From Liolophura sinensis (taxonomy: Eukaryota > Mollusca > Polyplacophora > Chitonida > Chitonidae), in the NCBI RefSeq assembly GCF_032854445.1, contig NW_027017956.1, forward strand, positions 186,001-250,000: a DNA stretch of 64,000 bases, read 5' to 3'. The position numbers and the translations under genes were made by a program. Below are positions 49,416 through 62,780 of this stretch, one piece after another. Positions within the stretch are counted from its first letter, which is position 1. Each line of letters begins with the position of its first letter. Below the pieces are notes generated by a model. The model made no database searches and was not told where the DNA came from. It saw nothing but the letters and a program-made list of their open reading frames with translations.

Positions 49416-52400
49416 GCGTCAACGGTTACAAAATCACCATTGTAATCAACATAATAGCATGCTCAGTTACAAAATGAATATTGCAATTATTATATTAGCA
49501 CATGTAGTTACAAGACGACATTGTAATCATTATTATAGCATATGTAGTTACAAGATGAACATTTTAATCATTATAAAAACATCATCAATTACAAGGTGAA
49601 CATTGTAATCAGTATAAAAGCATGCTCAGTTGCAAAATGGATATTGTAATCATTACATTAGCATATTCACTTACAAGATGAACATTGTAATCATTATAAT
49701 AATGTGCTCAGTTACAAGGTGAACAATGTAATCATTGTAATAGCATGTTCAGTTACAAAGTGAACATTGTAATCCTTATAATTGCATGTTCAGTTACAAA
49801 GTGAACATTGTAATCATTATAAAAACATCATCAGTTGCAAGGTGAACATTGTAATCAGTATACAAGCATCCTCAGTTGCAAAATGGACATTGTAATCATT
49901 ACAATAGGATATTCAGTTACAAGATGAACATTGTAATCATTATAATAATGCGCTCAGTTACAAGGTGAACAATGTAATCATTGTAATAGCATGTTCAGTT
50001 ACAAAGTGAACATTGTAATCCTTATAATTGCATGTTCAGTTATAAGATGAACATTGTAATCATTATAAAAACATAAACAGTTACAAGGTGAACATTGTAA
50101 TCAGTATACAAGCATGCTCAGTTGCAAAATGGACATTGTAATCATTACATTAGCATATTCACTTACAAGATGAATATTGTAATCATTATAATAACATCAT
50201 CAGTTACAACATAAGCATTGTATTCATTATATTAGCTCGTTCACTTACAAGATAGACATTGTAATCATTATAAAAGCATGTTCAGTTACAAGGTGAACAT
50301 AGTAATCATTTTAAAAACATGCTCAGTTGCAAGATGAAGATTGTAATCGACATAATAGCATGTTCAGTTATAAGATGAACATTGTAATCATTATAAAAAC
50401 ATCATCAGTTGCAAGGTGAACATTGTAATCAGTATACAAGCATGCTCAGTTGCAAGATAAACATTGTAATCATTACATTAGCATATTCACTTACAAGATG
50501 AATATTGTAATCATTATAATAACATCATCAGTTACAAAGTAAACATTGTATTCATTATATTAGCACGTTCAATTACAAGATGAACATTGTAATCATTATA
50601 AAAGCATGTTCAGTTACAAGGTGAACATTGTAATCTTTATAAAAAACATGCTCAGTTACAAGATGAACATTCTAATCATTATAATAGCATGTTCAGTTGC
50701 AAGGTGGACATTGTAAGTATAAAAGCATGCTCAGTTGCAAAATGGACATTGTAATCATTACATAAGCATATTTAGTTACAAGATGAATATTGTAATTATT
50801 ATAATAACATCATCAGTTACAAAATGAACATTGTATTCAATATATATGCACGTTCAATTACAAGATGAACATTGTAATCATTATAATATCATGCTCAGTT
50901 GCAAGATAAAGATTGTAATTGACATAATAGCATATTCAGTTACAAGATGAACATTGTAATCATTGTAACAGCATGTTCAGTTACAAAGTGAACATTGTAA
51001 TCCTTATAATTGCATGTTCAGTTACAAGATGAACGTTGTAATCATTATAAAAACATCATCAGTTTCTAGGTGAACATTGTAATCAGTATACAAGCATGCT
51101 CAGTTGCAAAATGGACATTGTAATCATTGCAATAGCATATTCAGTTACAAGATGAACATTGCAATCATTATAATAATGTGCTCAGTTACAAGGAGAACAT
51201 TGAAATCATTACAATAGCGTGCTCAGTTACAAGGTGAACATTGTAATCATTATAATATCATGCCCAGTTACAAGATGAACATTGTAATAGTTAAAAAAGC
51301 ATGCTCAAATACAAGATGAGCAATGTAATCATTATAATAGCATGCTCAGTTGCAAGATAAACATTGTAATCATTATAATATCATTTTCAGTTACAAGATG
51401 AAGATTGTAATCGACATAATAGCATGTTCAGTTACAAGATGAACATTGTAATCATTGTAATAGCATGTTCAGTTACAAAGTAAACATTGTAATCATTATA
51501 ATAGCGTCAACGGTTACAAAATCACCATTGTAATCAATATAATAGCATGCTCAGTTACAAAATGAATATTGCAAATATTACATTAGCATATGTAGTTACA
51601 AGATGACATTGTAATCATTATTATAGCATATGTAGTTACAAGATGAACATTTTAATCATTATAAAAACATCATCAGTTACAAGGTGAACATTGTAATCAG
51701 TATAAAAGCATGCTCAGTTGCAAAATGGATATTGTAATCATTACATTAGCATATTCACTTACAAGATGAACATTGTAATCATTATAATAATGTGCTCAGT
51801 TACAAGGTGAACAATGTAATCATTGTAATAGCATGTTCAGTTACAAAGTGAACATTGTAATCCTTATAATTGCATGTTCAGTTACAAAGTGAACATTGTA
51901 ATCATTATAAAAACATCATCAGTTGCAAGGTGAACATTGTAATCAGTATACAGGCATCCTCAGTTGCAAAATGGACATTGTAATCATTACAATAGGATAT
52001 TCAGTTACAAGATGAACATTGTAATCATTATAATAATGCGCTCAGTTACAAGGTGAACAATGTAATCATTGTAATAGCATGTTCAGTTACAAAGTGAACA
52101 TTGTAATCCTTATAATTGCATGTTCAGTTATAAGATGAACATTGTAATCATTATAAAAACATAAACAGTTACAAGGTGAACATTGTAATCAGTATACAAG
52201 CATGCTCAGTTGCAAAATGGACATTGTAATCATTGCAATAGCATATTCAGTTACAAGATGAACATTGCAATCATTATAATAATGTGCTCAGTTACAAGGA
52301 GAACATTGAAATCATTACAATAGCGTGCTCAGTTACAAGGTGAACATTGTAATCATTATAAAAACATGCCCAGTTACAAGATGAACATTGTAATAGTTAA

Positions 52401-52609
52401 AATAGCATGCTCAAATACAAGATGAGCAATGTAATCATTATAATAGCATGCTCAGTTGCAAGATAAACATTGTAATCATTATAATATCATTTTCAGTTAC
52501 AAGATGAAGATTGTAATCGACATAATAGCATGTTCAGTTACAAGATGAACATTGTAATCATTGTAATAGCATGTTCAGTTACAAAGTAAACATTGTAATC
52601 ATTATAATA
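49416..52609. repeat. 3.19-kb higher-order repeat, unit 11 copy 3
   Basis: 3194 bp with an internal marker at 51504. It has AAAAAAGCATGCTC like copies 1 and 2, but lacks ACAATATGAAC. Its middle (TTTATAAAAAACATG at about 50637, GTTGCAAGGTGG) resembles the end-type repeat, so it is itself recombinant. Confidence 0.85.
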
Positions 52610-54809
52610 GCGTCAACGGTTACAAAATCACCATTGTAATCAATATAATAGCATGCTCAGTTACAAAATGAATATTGCAATTATTATATTAGCATATGTA
52701 GTTACAAGATGACATTGTAATCATTATTATAGCATATGTAGTTACAAGATGAACATTTTAATCATTATAAAAACATCATCAGTTACAAGGTGAACATTGT
52801 AATCAGTATAAAAGCATGCTCAGTTGCAAAATGGATATTGTAATCATTACATTAGCATATTCACTTACAAGATGAACATTGTAATCATTATAATAATGTG
52901 CTCAGTTACAAGGTGAACAATGTAATCATTGTAATAGCATGTTCAGTTACAAAGTGAACATTGTAATCCTTATAATTGCATGTTCAGTTACAAAGTGAAC
53001 ATTGTAATCATTATAAAAACATCATCAGTTGCAAGGTGAACATTGTAATCAGTATACAAGCATCCTCAGTTGCAAAATGGACATTGTAATCATTACAATA
53101 GGATATTCAGTTACAAGATGAACATTGTAATCATTATAATAATGCGCTCAGTTACAAGGTGAACAATGTAATCATTGTAATAGCATGTTCAGTTACAAAG
53201 TGAACATTGTAATCCTTATAATTGCATGTTCAGTTATAAGATGAACATTGTAATCATTATAAAAACATAAACAGTTACAAGGTGAACATTGTAATCAGTA
53301 TACAAGCATGCTCAGTTGCAAAATGGACATTGTAATCATTACATTAGCATATTCACTTACAAGATGAATATTGTAATCATTATAATAACATCATCAGTTA
53401 CAACATAAGCATTGTATTCATTATATTAGCTCGTTCACTTACAAGATAGACATTGTAATCATTATAAAAGCATGTTCAGTTACAAGGTGAACATAGTAAT
53501 CATTTTAAAAACATGCTCAGTTGCAAGATGAAGATTGTAATCGACATAATAGCATGTTCAGTTATAAGATGAACATTGTAATCATTATAAAAACATCATC
53601 AGTTGCAAGGTGAACATTGTAATCAGTATACAAGCATGCTCAGTTGCAAGATAAACATTGTAATCATTACATTAGCATATTCACTTACAAGATGAATATT
53701 GTAATCATTATAATAACATCATCAGTTACAAAGTAAACATTGTATTCATTATATTAGCACGTTCAATTACAAGATGAACATTGTAATCATTATAAAAGCA
53801 TGTTCAGTTACAAGGTGAACATTGTAATCTTTATAAAAAACATGCTCAGTTACAAGATGAACATTCTAATCATTATAATAGCATGTTCAGTTGCAAGGTG
53901 GACATTGTAAGTATAAAAGCATGCTCAGTTGCAAAATGGACATTGTAATCATTACATAAGCATATTTAGTTACAAGATGAATATTGTAATCATTATAATA
54001 ACATCATCAGTTACAAAATGAACATTGTATTCAATATATTAGCACGTTCAATTACAAGATGAACATTGTAATCATTATAATATCATGCTCAGTTGCAAGA
54101 TAAAGATTGTAATGGACATAATAGCATGTTCAGTTACAAGATGAACATTGTAATCATTGTAATAGCATGTTCAGTTACAAAGTGAACATTGTAATCCTTA
54201 TAATTGCATGTTCAGTTACAAGATGAACATTGTAATCATTATAAAAACATCATCAGTTCCTAGGTGAACATTGTAATCAGTATACAAGCATGCTCAGTTG
54301 CAAAATGGACATTGTAATCATTGCAATAGCATATTCAGTTACAAGATGAACATTGCAATCATTATAATAATGTGCTCAGATACAAGGAGAACATTGAAAT
54401 CATTACAATAGCGTGCTCAGTTACAAGGTGAACATTGTAATCATTATAAAAACATGCCCAGTTACAAGATGAACATTGTAATAGTTAAAATAGCATGCTC
54501 AAATACAAGATGAGCAATGTAATCATTATAATAGCATGCTCAATTACAAGATGAAAATTGTAATTCGTATAATAGCATGCTCAGTTACAACATGAACATT
54601 GTAATCATTATAATAGCATGTTCAGTTACAAGATGAACATTGTAATCAGTATAATAGCATGCTCAGTTACAAAATTAATATTTTAATTATTACACTAATA
54701 TGCCCAGTTACAAGATGAACATTGTAATCAGTATAATAGCGTGCTCAGTTACAAGATGAGCAATGTAATCATTATAATAGCATGTTCAGTTACCAGATGA
54801 ACATTGTAA
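52610..54809. repeat. Partial 3.19-kb higher-order repeat at the end of unit 11
   Basis: 2200 bp from the last marker to the 895-bp block, matching 38986-41185 of unit 10 and 59312-61511 of unit 12, both also exactly 2200 bp. It carries the end-type variants TAATGGACATAATAG and the terminal monomer series. CAGTTCCTAGG here replaces CAGTTTCTAGG of unit 10. Confidence 0.85.
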
Positions 54810-55704
54810 GAATTATTTTTAGAATAAATCGCTTCCAAACTCTGGTATATTCACCTTAGTTTAACTAAACGCCATCATATCGTATTTATGTTAATTACAT
54901 GTAATATTGTAATAGGCATGTTCTTAAGTCAAATGGCCCTTTGTTAGACTGTTTAGCCTTTCAAAACGGAAACTACAGGTATGCATATTTAAGAGAACTT
55001 AAGTTTGTCCTTTTTTAAAACCATTTTCTTCATTCCTCAATGAAAAATACATGCATTGTTTCGCACCCCTATTTGCAGCGTACTGGCAATGGGCCAAATG
55101 TGTAGAATACGATATCTGTGAAATTAATCTGACTGCAATAAGATCAGAAAATTCGACCCCAATTCTTTGATGGTTTTCTCTGCGGTTCTTCTATATCGGG
55201 ACTAGTCTTGCTGACAATGGTAACTGATGCTCGTCGGCAGGTACACGTACGTTAATGAGATCAATAACTTTGTCTCTTTCTTTCAGGACAAATATGTAAC
55301 TTATTAAACTAACGGTTTTGACAGATAAATGTAACAGCTCTGTGATCTCATCATGTTAGAAATGAAATAACAAATGCGATATAGACGTACTTGAGCTCCT
55401 AATATGTTTTTTCCAGAGTGCTTACGGTGGACTTCGTTTGGATTCTGTGAGGGTTTTGATAGGTCTGTTATATGTTAATTGTGGATTACTGAAAACTCGC
55501 TCCACTAATATTATATGTACAGACATGTTTGCTGAAAGCCTTCCTTTTACTAGGAAATAAAATAGCCCGAGTAGGAGCCTTGTCAGGTGGGGTTATGTAT
55601 GGGAGGACTAAGGTTTGCCTGAAGTGAAAGACATAGGTACAGTAAATGGCGCAGAGACATACATGTCTTTACAGATAAATGTTATCTGATCGTCAGTTGC
55701 ACAG
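54810..55704. repeat. 895-bp non-tandem block, copy J11 (subtype C)
   Basis: Subtype C, close to J9 and J10, with ATTATATGTACAGAC as in J9. Confidence 0.9.
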
Positions 55705-56066
55705 ACCGGCCTGGATAGCACAGTTGGTAGAGCGTCCGCTTCGAGACCGGTAGATCCAGGATCAATCCTTGGTCGAGTCACACCTAAGACTTTAAAAGAG
55801 GAAGTTGTAACTTCCTCGTTTGGCGTTCAGCATGAAGGGTATAGTGCAACGACTGGTTGACCCGTTTTAGCATAATGGCTCGGGCGGGGCGGCTTACTTG
55901 CCTTCGGTAAGTCGTCTCAGTGATGCAGCACTAAATAAAAGAGCGGTGAAAATCCGTCCTGCAACAAGGAGGCACATTAAACGTGCATGCACCCTAATGA
56001 TTCCTTCGTCGTCATATGACTGAAAAATTGTTTAGATACGACTTTAAACCCCAAGCACTCACTCAC
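55705..56066 (+). mobile_element. SINE, copy 12 (C type)
   Basis: Flanked by TCAGTTGCACAG at 55693-55704 and 56067-56078. All C-type marks present; TTTT run at 55865-55868. Confidence 0.85.
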
Positions 56067-56078
56067 TCAGTTGCACAG

Positions 56079-59000
56079 CGACATACATACAAGATGAACA
56101 TTGTAATCGACATAATAGCATGTTCAGTTACAAAATGAGCATTGTAATCATTGTAATAGCATGTTAAGTTACAAAGTGAACATTGTAATCCTTATAATTG
56201 CATGTTCAGTTACAAGATGAACATTGTAATCATTATAAAAACATCATCAGTTGCAAGGTGAACATTGTAATCAGTATACAAGCATGCTCAGTTGCAAAAT
56301 GGACATTGTAATCATTACAATAGCATATTCAGTTACAAGATGAACATTGTAATCATTATAATCATGTGCTCAGTTACAAGGTGAACATTGTAATCATTAC
56401 AATAGCGTGCTCAGTTACAAGATGAACATTGTAATCATTATAAAAACATGCCCAGCTACAAGATGAACAATGTAATAGTTAAAATAGCATGATCAGTTAC
56501 GAAGTGAACATTGTAATCATTATAATAGCATGCTCAGTTGCAAGATAAACATTGTAATCAATAAAATATCATTTTCAGTTACAAGATGAAGACTGTAATC
56601 GACATAATAGCATGTTCAGTTACAAGATGAACATTGTAATCATTGTAATAGCATGTTCAGTTACAAAGTAAACATTGTAATCATTATAATAGCGTCAACG
56701 GTTACAAAATCACCATTGTAATCAATATAATAGCATGCTCAGTTACAAAATGAATATTGCAATCATTATATTAGCATATTTCATTACAAGATGAACATTG
56801 TAATCATTATTATAGCATATGTAGTTACAAGATGAACATTGTAATCATTATAAAAACATCATCAGTTACAAGGTGAACATTGTAATCAGTATAAAAGCAT
56901 GCTCAGTTGCAAAATGGATATTGTAATCATTACATTGGCATATTCACTTACAAGATGAACATTGTAATCATTATAATAATGTGCTCAGTTACAAGGTGAA
57001 CAATGTAATCATTGTAATAGCATGTTCAGTTACAAAGTCAACATTGTAATCCTTATAATTGCATGTTCAGTTACAAAGTGAACATTGTAATCATTATAAA
57101 AACATCATCAGTTGCAAGGTGAACATTGTAATCAGTATACAAGCATGCTCAGTTGCAAGATAAACATTGTAATCATTACATTAGCATATTCACTTACAAG
57201 ATGAATATTGTAATCATTATAATAACATCATCAGTTACAAAGTAAACATTGTATTCATTATATTAGCACGTTCAATTACAAGATGAACATTGTAATCATT
57301 ATAAAAGCATGTTTAGTTACAAGGTGAACATTGTAATCTTGATAAAATCATGCTCAGTTACAAGATGAACATTCTAATCATTATAATAGCATGTTCAGTT
57401 ACAAGGTGGACATTGTAAGTATAAAAGCATGCTCAGTTGCAAAATGGACATTGTAATCATTACATAAGCATATTTAGTTACAAGATGAATATTGTAATTA
57501 TTATAATAACATCATCAGTTACAAAATGAACATTGTATTCAATATATATGCACGTTCAATTACAAGATGAACATTGTAATCATTATAATATCATGCTCAG
57601 TTGCAAGATAAAGATTGTAATTGACATAATAGCATATTCAGTTACAAGATGAACATTGTAATCATTGTAATAGCATGTTCAGTTACAAAGTGAACATTGT
57701 AATCCTTATAATTGCATGTTCAGTTACAAGATGAACGTTGTAATCATTATAAAAACATCATCAGTTTCTAGGTGAACATTGTAATCAGTATACAAGCATG
57801 CTCAGTTGCAAAATGGACATTGTAATCATTGCAATAGCATATTCAGTTACAAGATGAACATTGCAATCATTATAATAATGTGCTCAGTTACAAGGAGAAC
57901 ATTGAAATCATTACAATAGCGTGCTCAGTTACAAGGTGAACATTGTAATCATTATAATATCATGCCCAGTTACAAGATGAACATTGTAATAGTTAAAATA
58001 GCATGCTCAAATACAAGATGAGCAATGTAATCATTATAATAGCATGCTCAGTTGCAAGATAAACATTGTAATCATTATAATATCATTTTCAGTTACAAGA
58101 TGAAGATTGTAATCGACATAATAGCATGTTCAGTTACAAGATGAACATTGTAATCATTGTAATAGCATGTTTAGTTACAAAGTAAACATTGTAATCATTA
58201 TAATAGCGTCAACGGTTACAAAATCACCATTGTAATCAATATAATAGCATGCTCAGTTACAAAATGAATATTGCAAATATTATATTAGCATATGTAGTTA
58301 CAAGATGACATTGTAATCATTATTATAGCATATGTAGTTACAAGATGAACATTTTAATCATTATAAAAACATCATCAGTTACAAGGTGAACATTGTAATC
58401 AGTATAAAAGCATGCTCAGTTGCAAAATGGATATTGTAATCATTACATTAGCATATTCACTTACAAGATGAACATTGTAATCATTATAATAATGTGCTCA
58501 GTTACAAGGTGAACAATGTAATCATTGTAATATCATGTTCAGTTACAAAGTGAACATTGTAATCCTTATAATTGCATGTTCAGTTACAAAGTGAACATTG
58601 TAATCATTATAAAAACATCATCAGTTGCAAGGTGAACATTGTAATCAGTATACAGGCATCCTCAGTTGCAAAATGGACATTGTAATCATTACAATAGGAT
58701 ATTCAGTTACAAGATGAACATTGTAATCATTATAATAATGCGCTCAGTTACAAGGTGAACAATGTAATCATTGTAATAGCATGTTCAGTTACAAAGTGAA
58801 CATTGTAATCCTTATAATTGCATGTTCAGTTATAAGATGAACATTGTAATCATTATAAAAACATAAACAGTTACAAGGTGAACATTGTAATCAGTATACA
58901 AGCATGCTCAGTTGCAAAATGGACATTGTAATCATTGCAATAGCATATTCAGTTACAAGATGAACATTGCAATCATTATAATAATGTGCTCAGTTACAAG

Positions 59001-61511
59001 GAGAACATTGAAATCATTACAATAGCGTGCTCATTTACAAGGTGAACATTGTAATCATTATAAAAACATGCCCAGTTACAAGATGAACATTGTAATAGTT
59101 AAAATAGCATGCTCAAATACAAGATGAGCAATGTAATCATTATAATAGCATGCTCAGTTGCAAGATAAACATTGTAATCATTATAATATCATTTTCAGTT
59201 ACAAGATGAAGATTGTAATCGACATAATAGCATGTTCAGTTACAAGATGAACATTGTAATCATTGTAATAGCATGTTCAGTTACAAAGTAAACATTGTAA
59301 TCATTATAATAGCGTCAACGGTTACAAAATCACCATTGTAATTAATATAATAGCATGCTCAGTTACAAAATGAATATTGCAATTATTATATTAGCATATG
59401 TAGTTACAAGATGACATTGTAATCATTATTATAGCATATGTAGTTACAAGATGAACATTTTAATCATTATAAAAACATCATCAGTTACAAGGTGAACATT
59501 GTAATCACTATAAAAGCATGCTCAGTTGCAAAATGGATATTGTAATCATTACATTAGCATATTCACTTACAAGATGAACATTGTAATCATTATAATAATG
59601 TGCTCAGTTACAAGATGAACAATGTAATCATTGTAATAGCATGTTCAGTTACAAAGTGAACATTGTAATCCTTATAATTGCATGTTCAGTTACAAAGTGA
59701 ACATTGTAATCATTATAAAAACATCATCAGTTGCAAGGTGAACATTGTAATCAGTATACAAGCATCCTCAGTTGCAAAATGGACATTGTAATCATTACAA
59801 TAGGATATTCAGTTACAAGATGAACATTGTAATCATTATAATAATGCGCTCAGTTACAAGGTGAACAATGTAATCATTGTAATAGCATGTTCAGTTACAA
59901 AGTGAACATTGTAATCCTTATAATTGCATGTTCAGTTATAAGATGAACATTGTAATCATTATAAAGACATAAACAGTTACAAGGTGAACATTGTAATCAG
60001 TATACAAGCATGCTCAGTTGCAAAATGGACATTGTAATCATTACATTAGCATATTCACTTACAAGATGAATATTGTAATCATTATAATAACATCATCAGT
60101 TACAACATAAGCATTGTATTCATTATATTAGCTCGTTCACTTACAAGATAGACATTGTAATCATTATAAAAGCATGTTCAGTTACAAGGTGAACATAGTA
60201 ATCATTTTAAAAACATGCTCAGTTGCAAGATGAAGATTGTAATCGACATAATAGCATGTTCAGTTATAAGATGAACATTGTAATCATTATAAAAACATCA
60301 TCAGTTGCAAGGTGAACATTGTAATCAATATACAAGCATGCTCAGTTGCAAGATAAACATTGTAATCATTACATTAGCATATTCACTTACAAGATGAATA
60401 TTGTAATCATTATAATAACATCATCAGTTACAAAGTAAACATTGTATTCATTATATTAGCACGTTCAATTACAAGATGAACATTGTAATCATTATAAAAG
60501 CATGTTCAGTTACAAGGTGAACATTGTAATCTTTATAAAAAACATGCTCAGTTACAAGATGAACATTCTAATCATTATAATAGCATGTTCAGTTGCAAGG
60601 TGGACATTGTAAGTATAAAAGCATGCTCAGTTGCAAAATGGACATTGTAATCATTACATAAGCATATTTAGTTACAAGATGAATATTGTAATCATTATAA
60701 TAACATCATCAGTTACAAAATGAACATTGTATTCAATATATTAGCACGTTCAATTACAAGATGAACATTGTAATCATTATAATATCATGCTCAGTTGCAA
60801 GATAAAGATTGTAATGGACATAATAGCATGTTCAGTTACAAGATGAACATTGTAATCATTGTAATAGCATGTTCAGTTACAAAGTGAACATTGTAATCCT
60901 TATAGTTGCATGTTCAGTTACAAGATGAACATTGTAATCATTATAAAAACATCATCAGTTCCTAGGTGAACATTGTAATCAGTATACAAGCATGCTCAGT
61001 TGCAAAATGGACATTGTAATCATTGCAATAGCATATTCAGTTACAAGATGAACATTGCAATCATTATAATAATGTGCTCAGTTACAAGGAGAACATTGAA
61101 ATCATTACAATAGCGTGCTCAGTTACAAGATGAACATTGTAATCATTATAAAAACATGCCCAGTTACAAGATGAACATTGTAATAGTTAAAATAGCATGC
61201 TCAAATACAAGATGAGCAATGTAATCATTATAATAGCATGCTCAATTACAAGATGAAAATTGTAATTCGTATAATAGCATGCTCAGTTACAACATGAACA
61301 TTGTAATCATTATAATAGCATGTTCAGTTACAAGATGAACATTGTAATCAGTATAATAGCATGCTCAGTTACAAAATTAATATTTTAATTATTACACTAA
61401 TATGCCCAGTTACAAGATGAACATTGTAATCAGTATAATAGCGTGCTCAGTTACAAGATGAGCAATGTAATCATTATAATAGCATGTTCAGTTACCAGAT
61501 GAACATTGTAA
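56079..61511. repeat. 41-bp satellite array of unit 12
   Basis: 5433 bp, about 132 monomers, with markers at 56692, 58206 and 59312. Relative to unit 10 it has one extra monomer near 56220 and lacks 14 monomers near 57140, a net 533 bp (13 x 41), which accounts exactly for the difference in array length. Confidence 0.95.
56692..59311. repeat. 3.19-kb higher-order repeat of unit 12 with a 14-monomer deletion
   Basis: 2620 bp, equal to 3194 minus 574 (14 x 41). The missing part corresponds to about 36250-36823 of unit 10; the join at about 57141 passes from GCATGCTCAGTTGCAA directly to a GATAAACATTG monomer. Confidence 0.85.
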
Positions 61512-62406
61512 GAATTATTTTTAGAATAAATCGCTTCCAAACTCTGGTATATTCACCTTAGTTTAACTAAACGCCATCATATCGTATTTATGTTAATTAC
61601 ATGTAATATTGTAATAGGCATGTTCTTAAGTCAAATGGCCCTTTGTTAGACTGTTTAGCCTTTCAAAACGGAAACTACAGGTATGCATATTTAAGAGAAC
61701 TTAAGTTTGTCCTTTTTTAAAACCATTTTCTTCATTCCTCAATGAAAAATACATGCATTGTTTCGCACCCCTTATTGCAGCGTACTGGCAATGGGCCAAA
61801 TGTGTAGAATACGATATCTGTGAAATTAATCTGACTGCAATAAGATCAGAAAATTCGACCCCAATTCTTTGATGGTTTTCTCTGCGGTTCTTCTATATCG
61901 GGACTAGTCTTGCTGACAATGGTAACTGATGCTCGTCGGCAGGTACACGTACGTTAATGGGATCAATAACTTTGTCTCTTTCTTTCAGGACAAATATGTA
62001 ACTTATTAAACTAACGGTTTTGACAGATAAATGTAACAGCTCTGTGATCTCATCATGTTAGAAATGAAATAACAAATGCGATATAGACGTACTTGAGCTC
62101 CTAATATGTTTTTTCCAGAGTGCTTACGGTGGACTTCGTTTGGATTCTGTGAGGGTTTTGATAGGTCTGTTATATGTTAATTGTGGATTACTGAAAACTC
62201 GCTCCACTAATATTATATGTACAGACATGTTTGCTGAAAGCCTTCCTTTTACTAGGAAATAAAATAGCCCGAGTAGGAGCCTTGTCAGGTGGGGTTATGT
62301 ATGGGAGGACTAAGGTTTGCCTGAAGTGAAAGACATAGGTACAGTAAATGGCGCAGAGACATACATGTCTTTACAGATAAATGTTATCTGATCGTCAGTT
62401 GCACAG
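61512..62406. repeat. 895-bp non-tandem block, copy J12 (subtype C)
   Basis: Subtype C with private CACCCCTTATTGCAG and TTAATGGGATC; length unchanged. Confidence 0.9.
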
Positions 62407-62768
62407 ACCGGCCTGGATAGCACAGTTGGTAGAGCGTCCGCTTCGAGACCGGTAGATCCAGGATCAATCCTTGGTCGAGTCACACCTAAGACTTTAAAAG
62501 AGGAAGTTGTAACTTCCTCGTTTGGCGTTCAGCATGAAGGGTATAGTGCAACGACTGGTTGACCCGTTTTAGCATAATGGCTCGGGCGGGGCGGCTTACT
62601 TGCCTTCGGTAAGTCGTCTCAGTGATGCAGCACTAAATAAAAGAGCGGTGAAAATCCGTCCTGCAACAAGGAGGCACATTAAACGTGCATGCACCCTAAT
62701 GATTCCTGCGTCGTCATATGACTGAAAAATTGTTTAGATACGACTTTAAACCCCAAGCACTCACTCAC
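62407..62768 (+). mobile_element. SINE, copy 13 (C type)
   Basis: Flanked by TCAGTTGCACAG at 62395-62406 and 62769-62780. C type with private GATTCCTGCGTCG; TTTT run at 62567-62570. Confidence 0.85.
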
Positions 62769-62780
62769 TCAGTTGCACAG

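Larger units (their letters stand above)
42455..54809. repeat. 41-bp satellite array of unit 11 (longest)
   Basis: 12355 bp, about 301 monomers. Seven markers at 43027, 45115, 46222, 48309, 49416, 51504 and 52610 alternate at about 2088 and 1107 bp, showing three complete 3.19-kb repeats plus a partial fourth. It is 6389 bp longer than the array of unit 10, i.e. two extra higher-order repeats. Confidence 0.95.
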
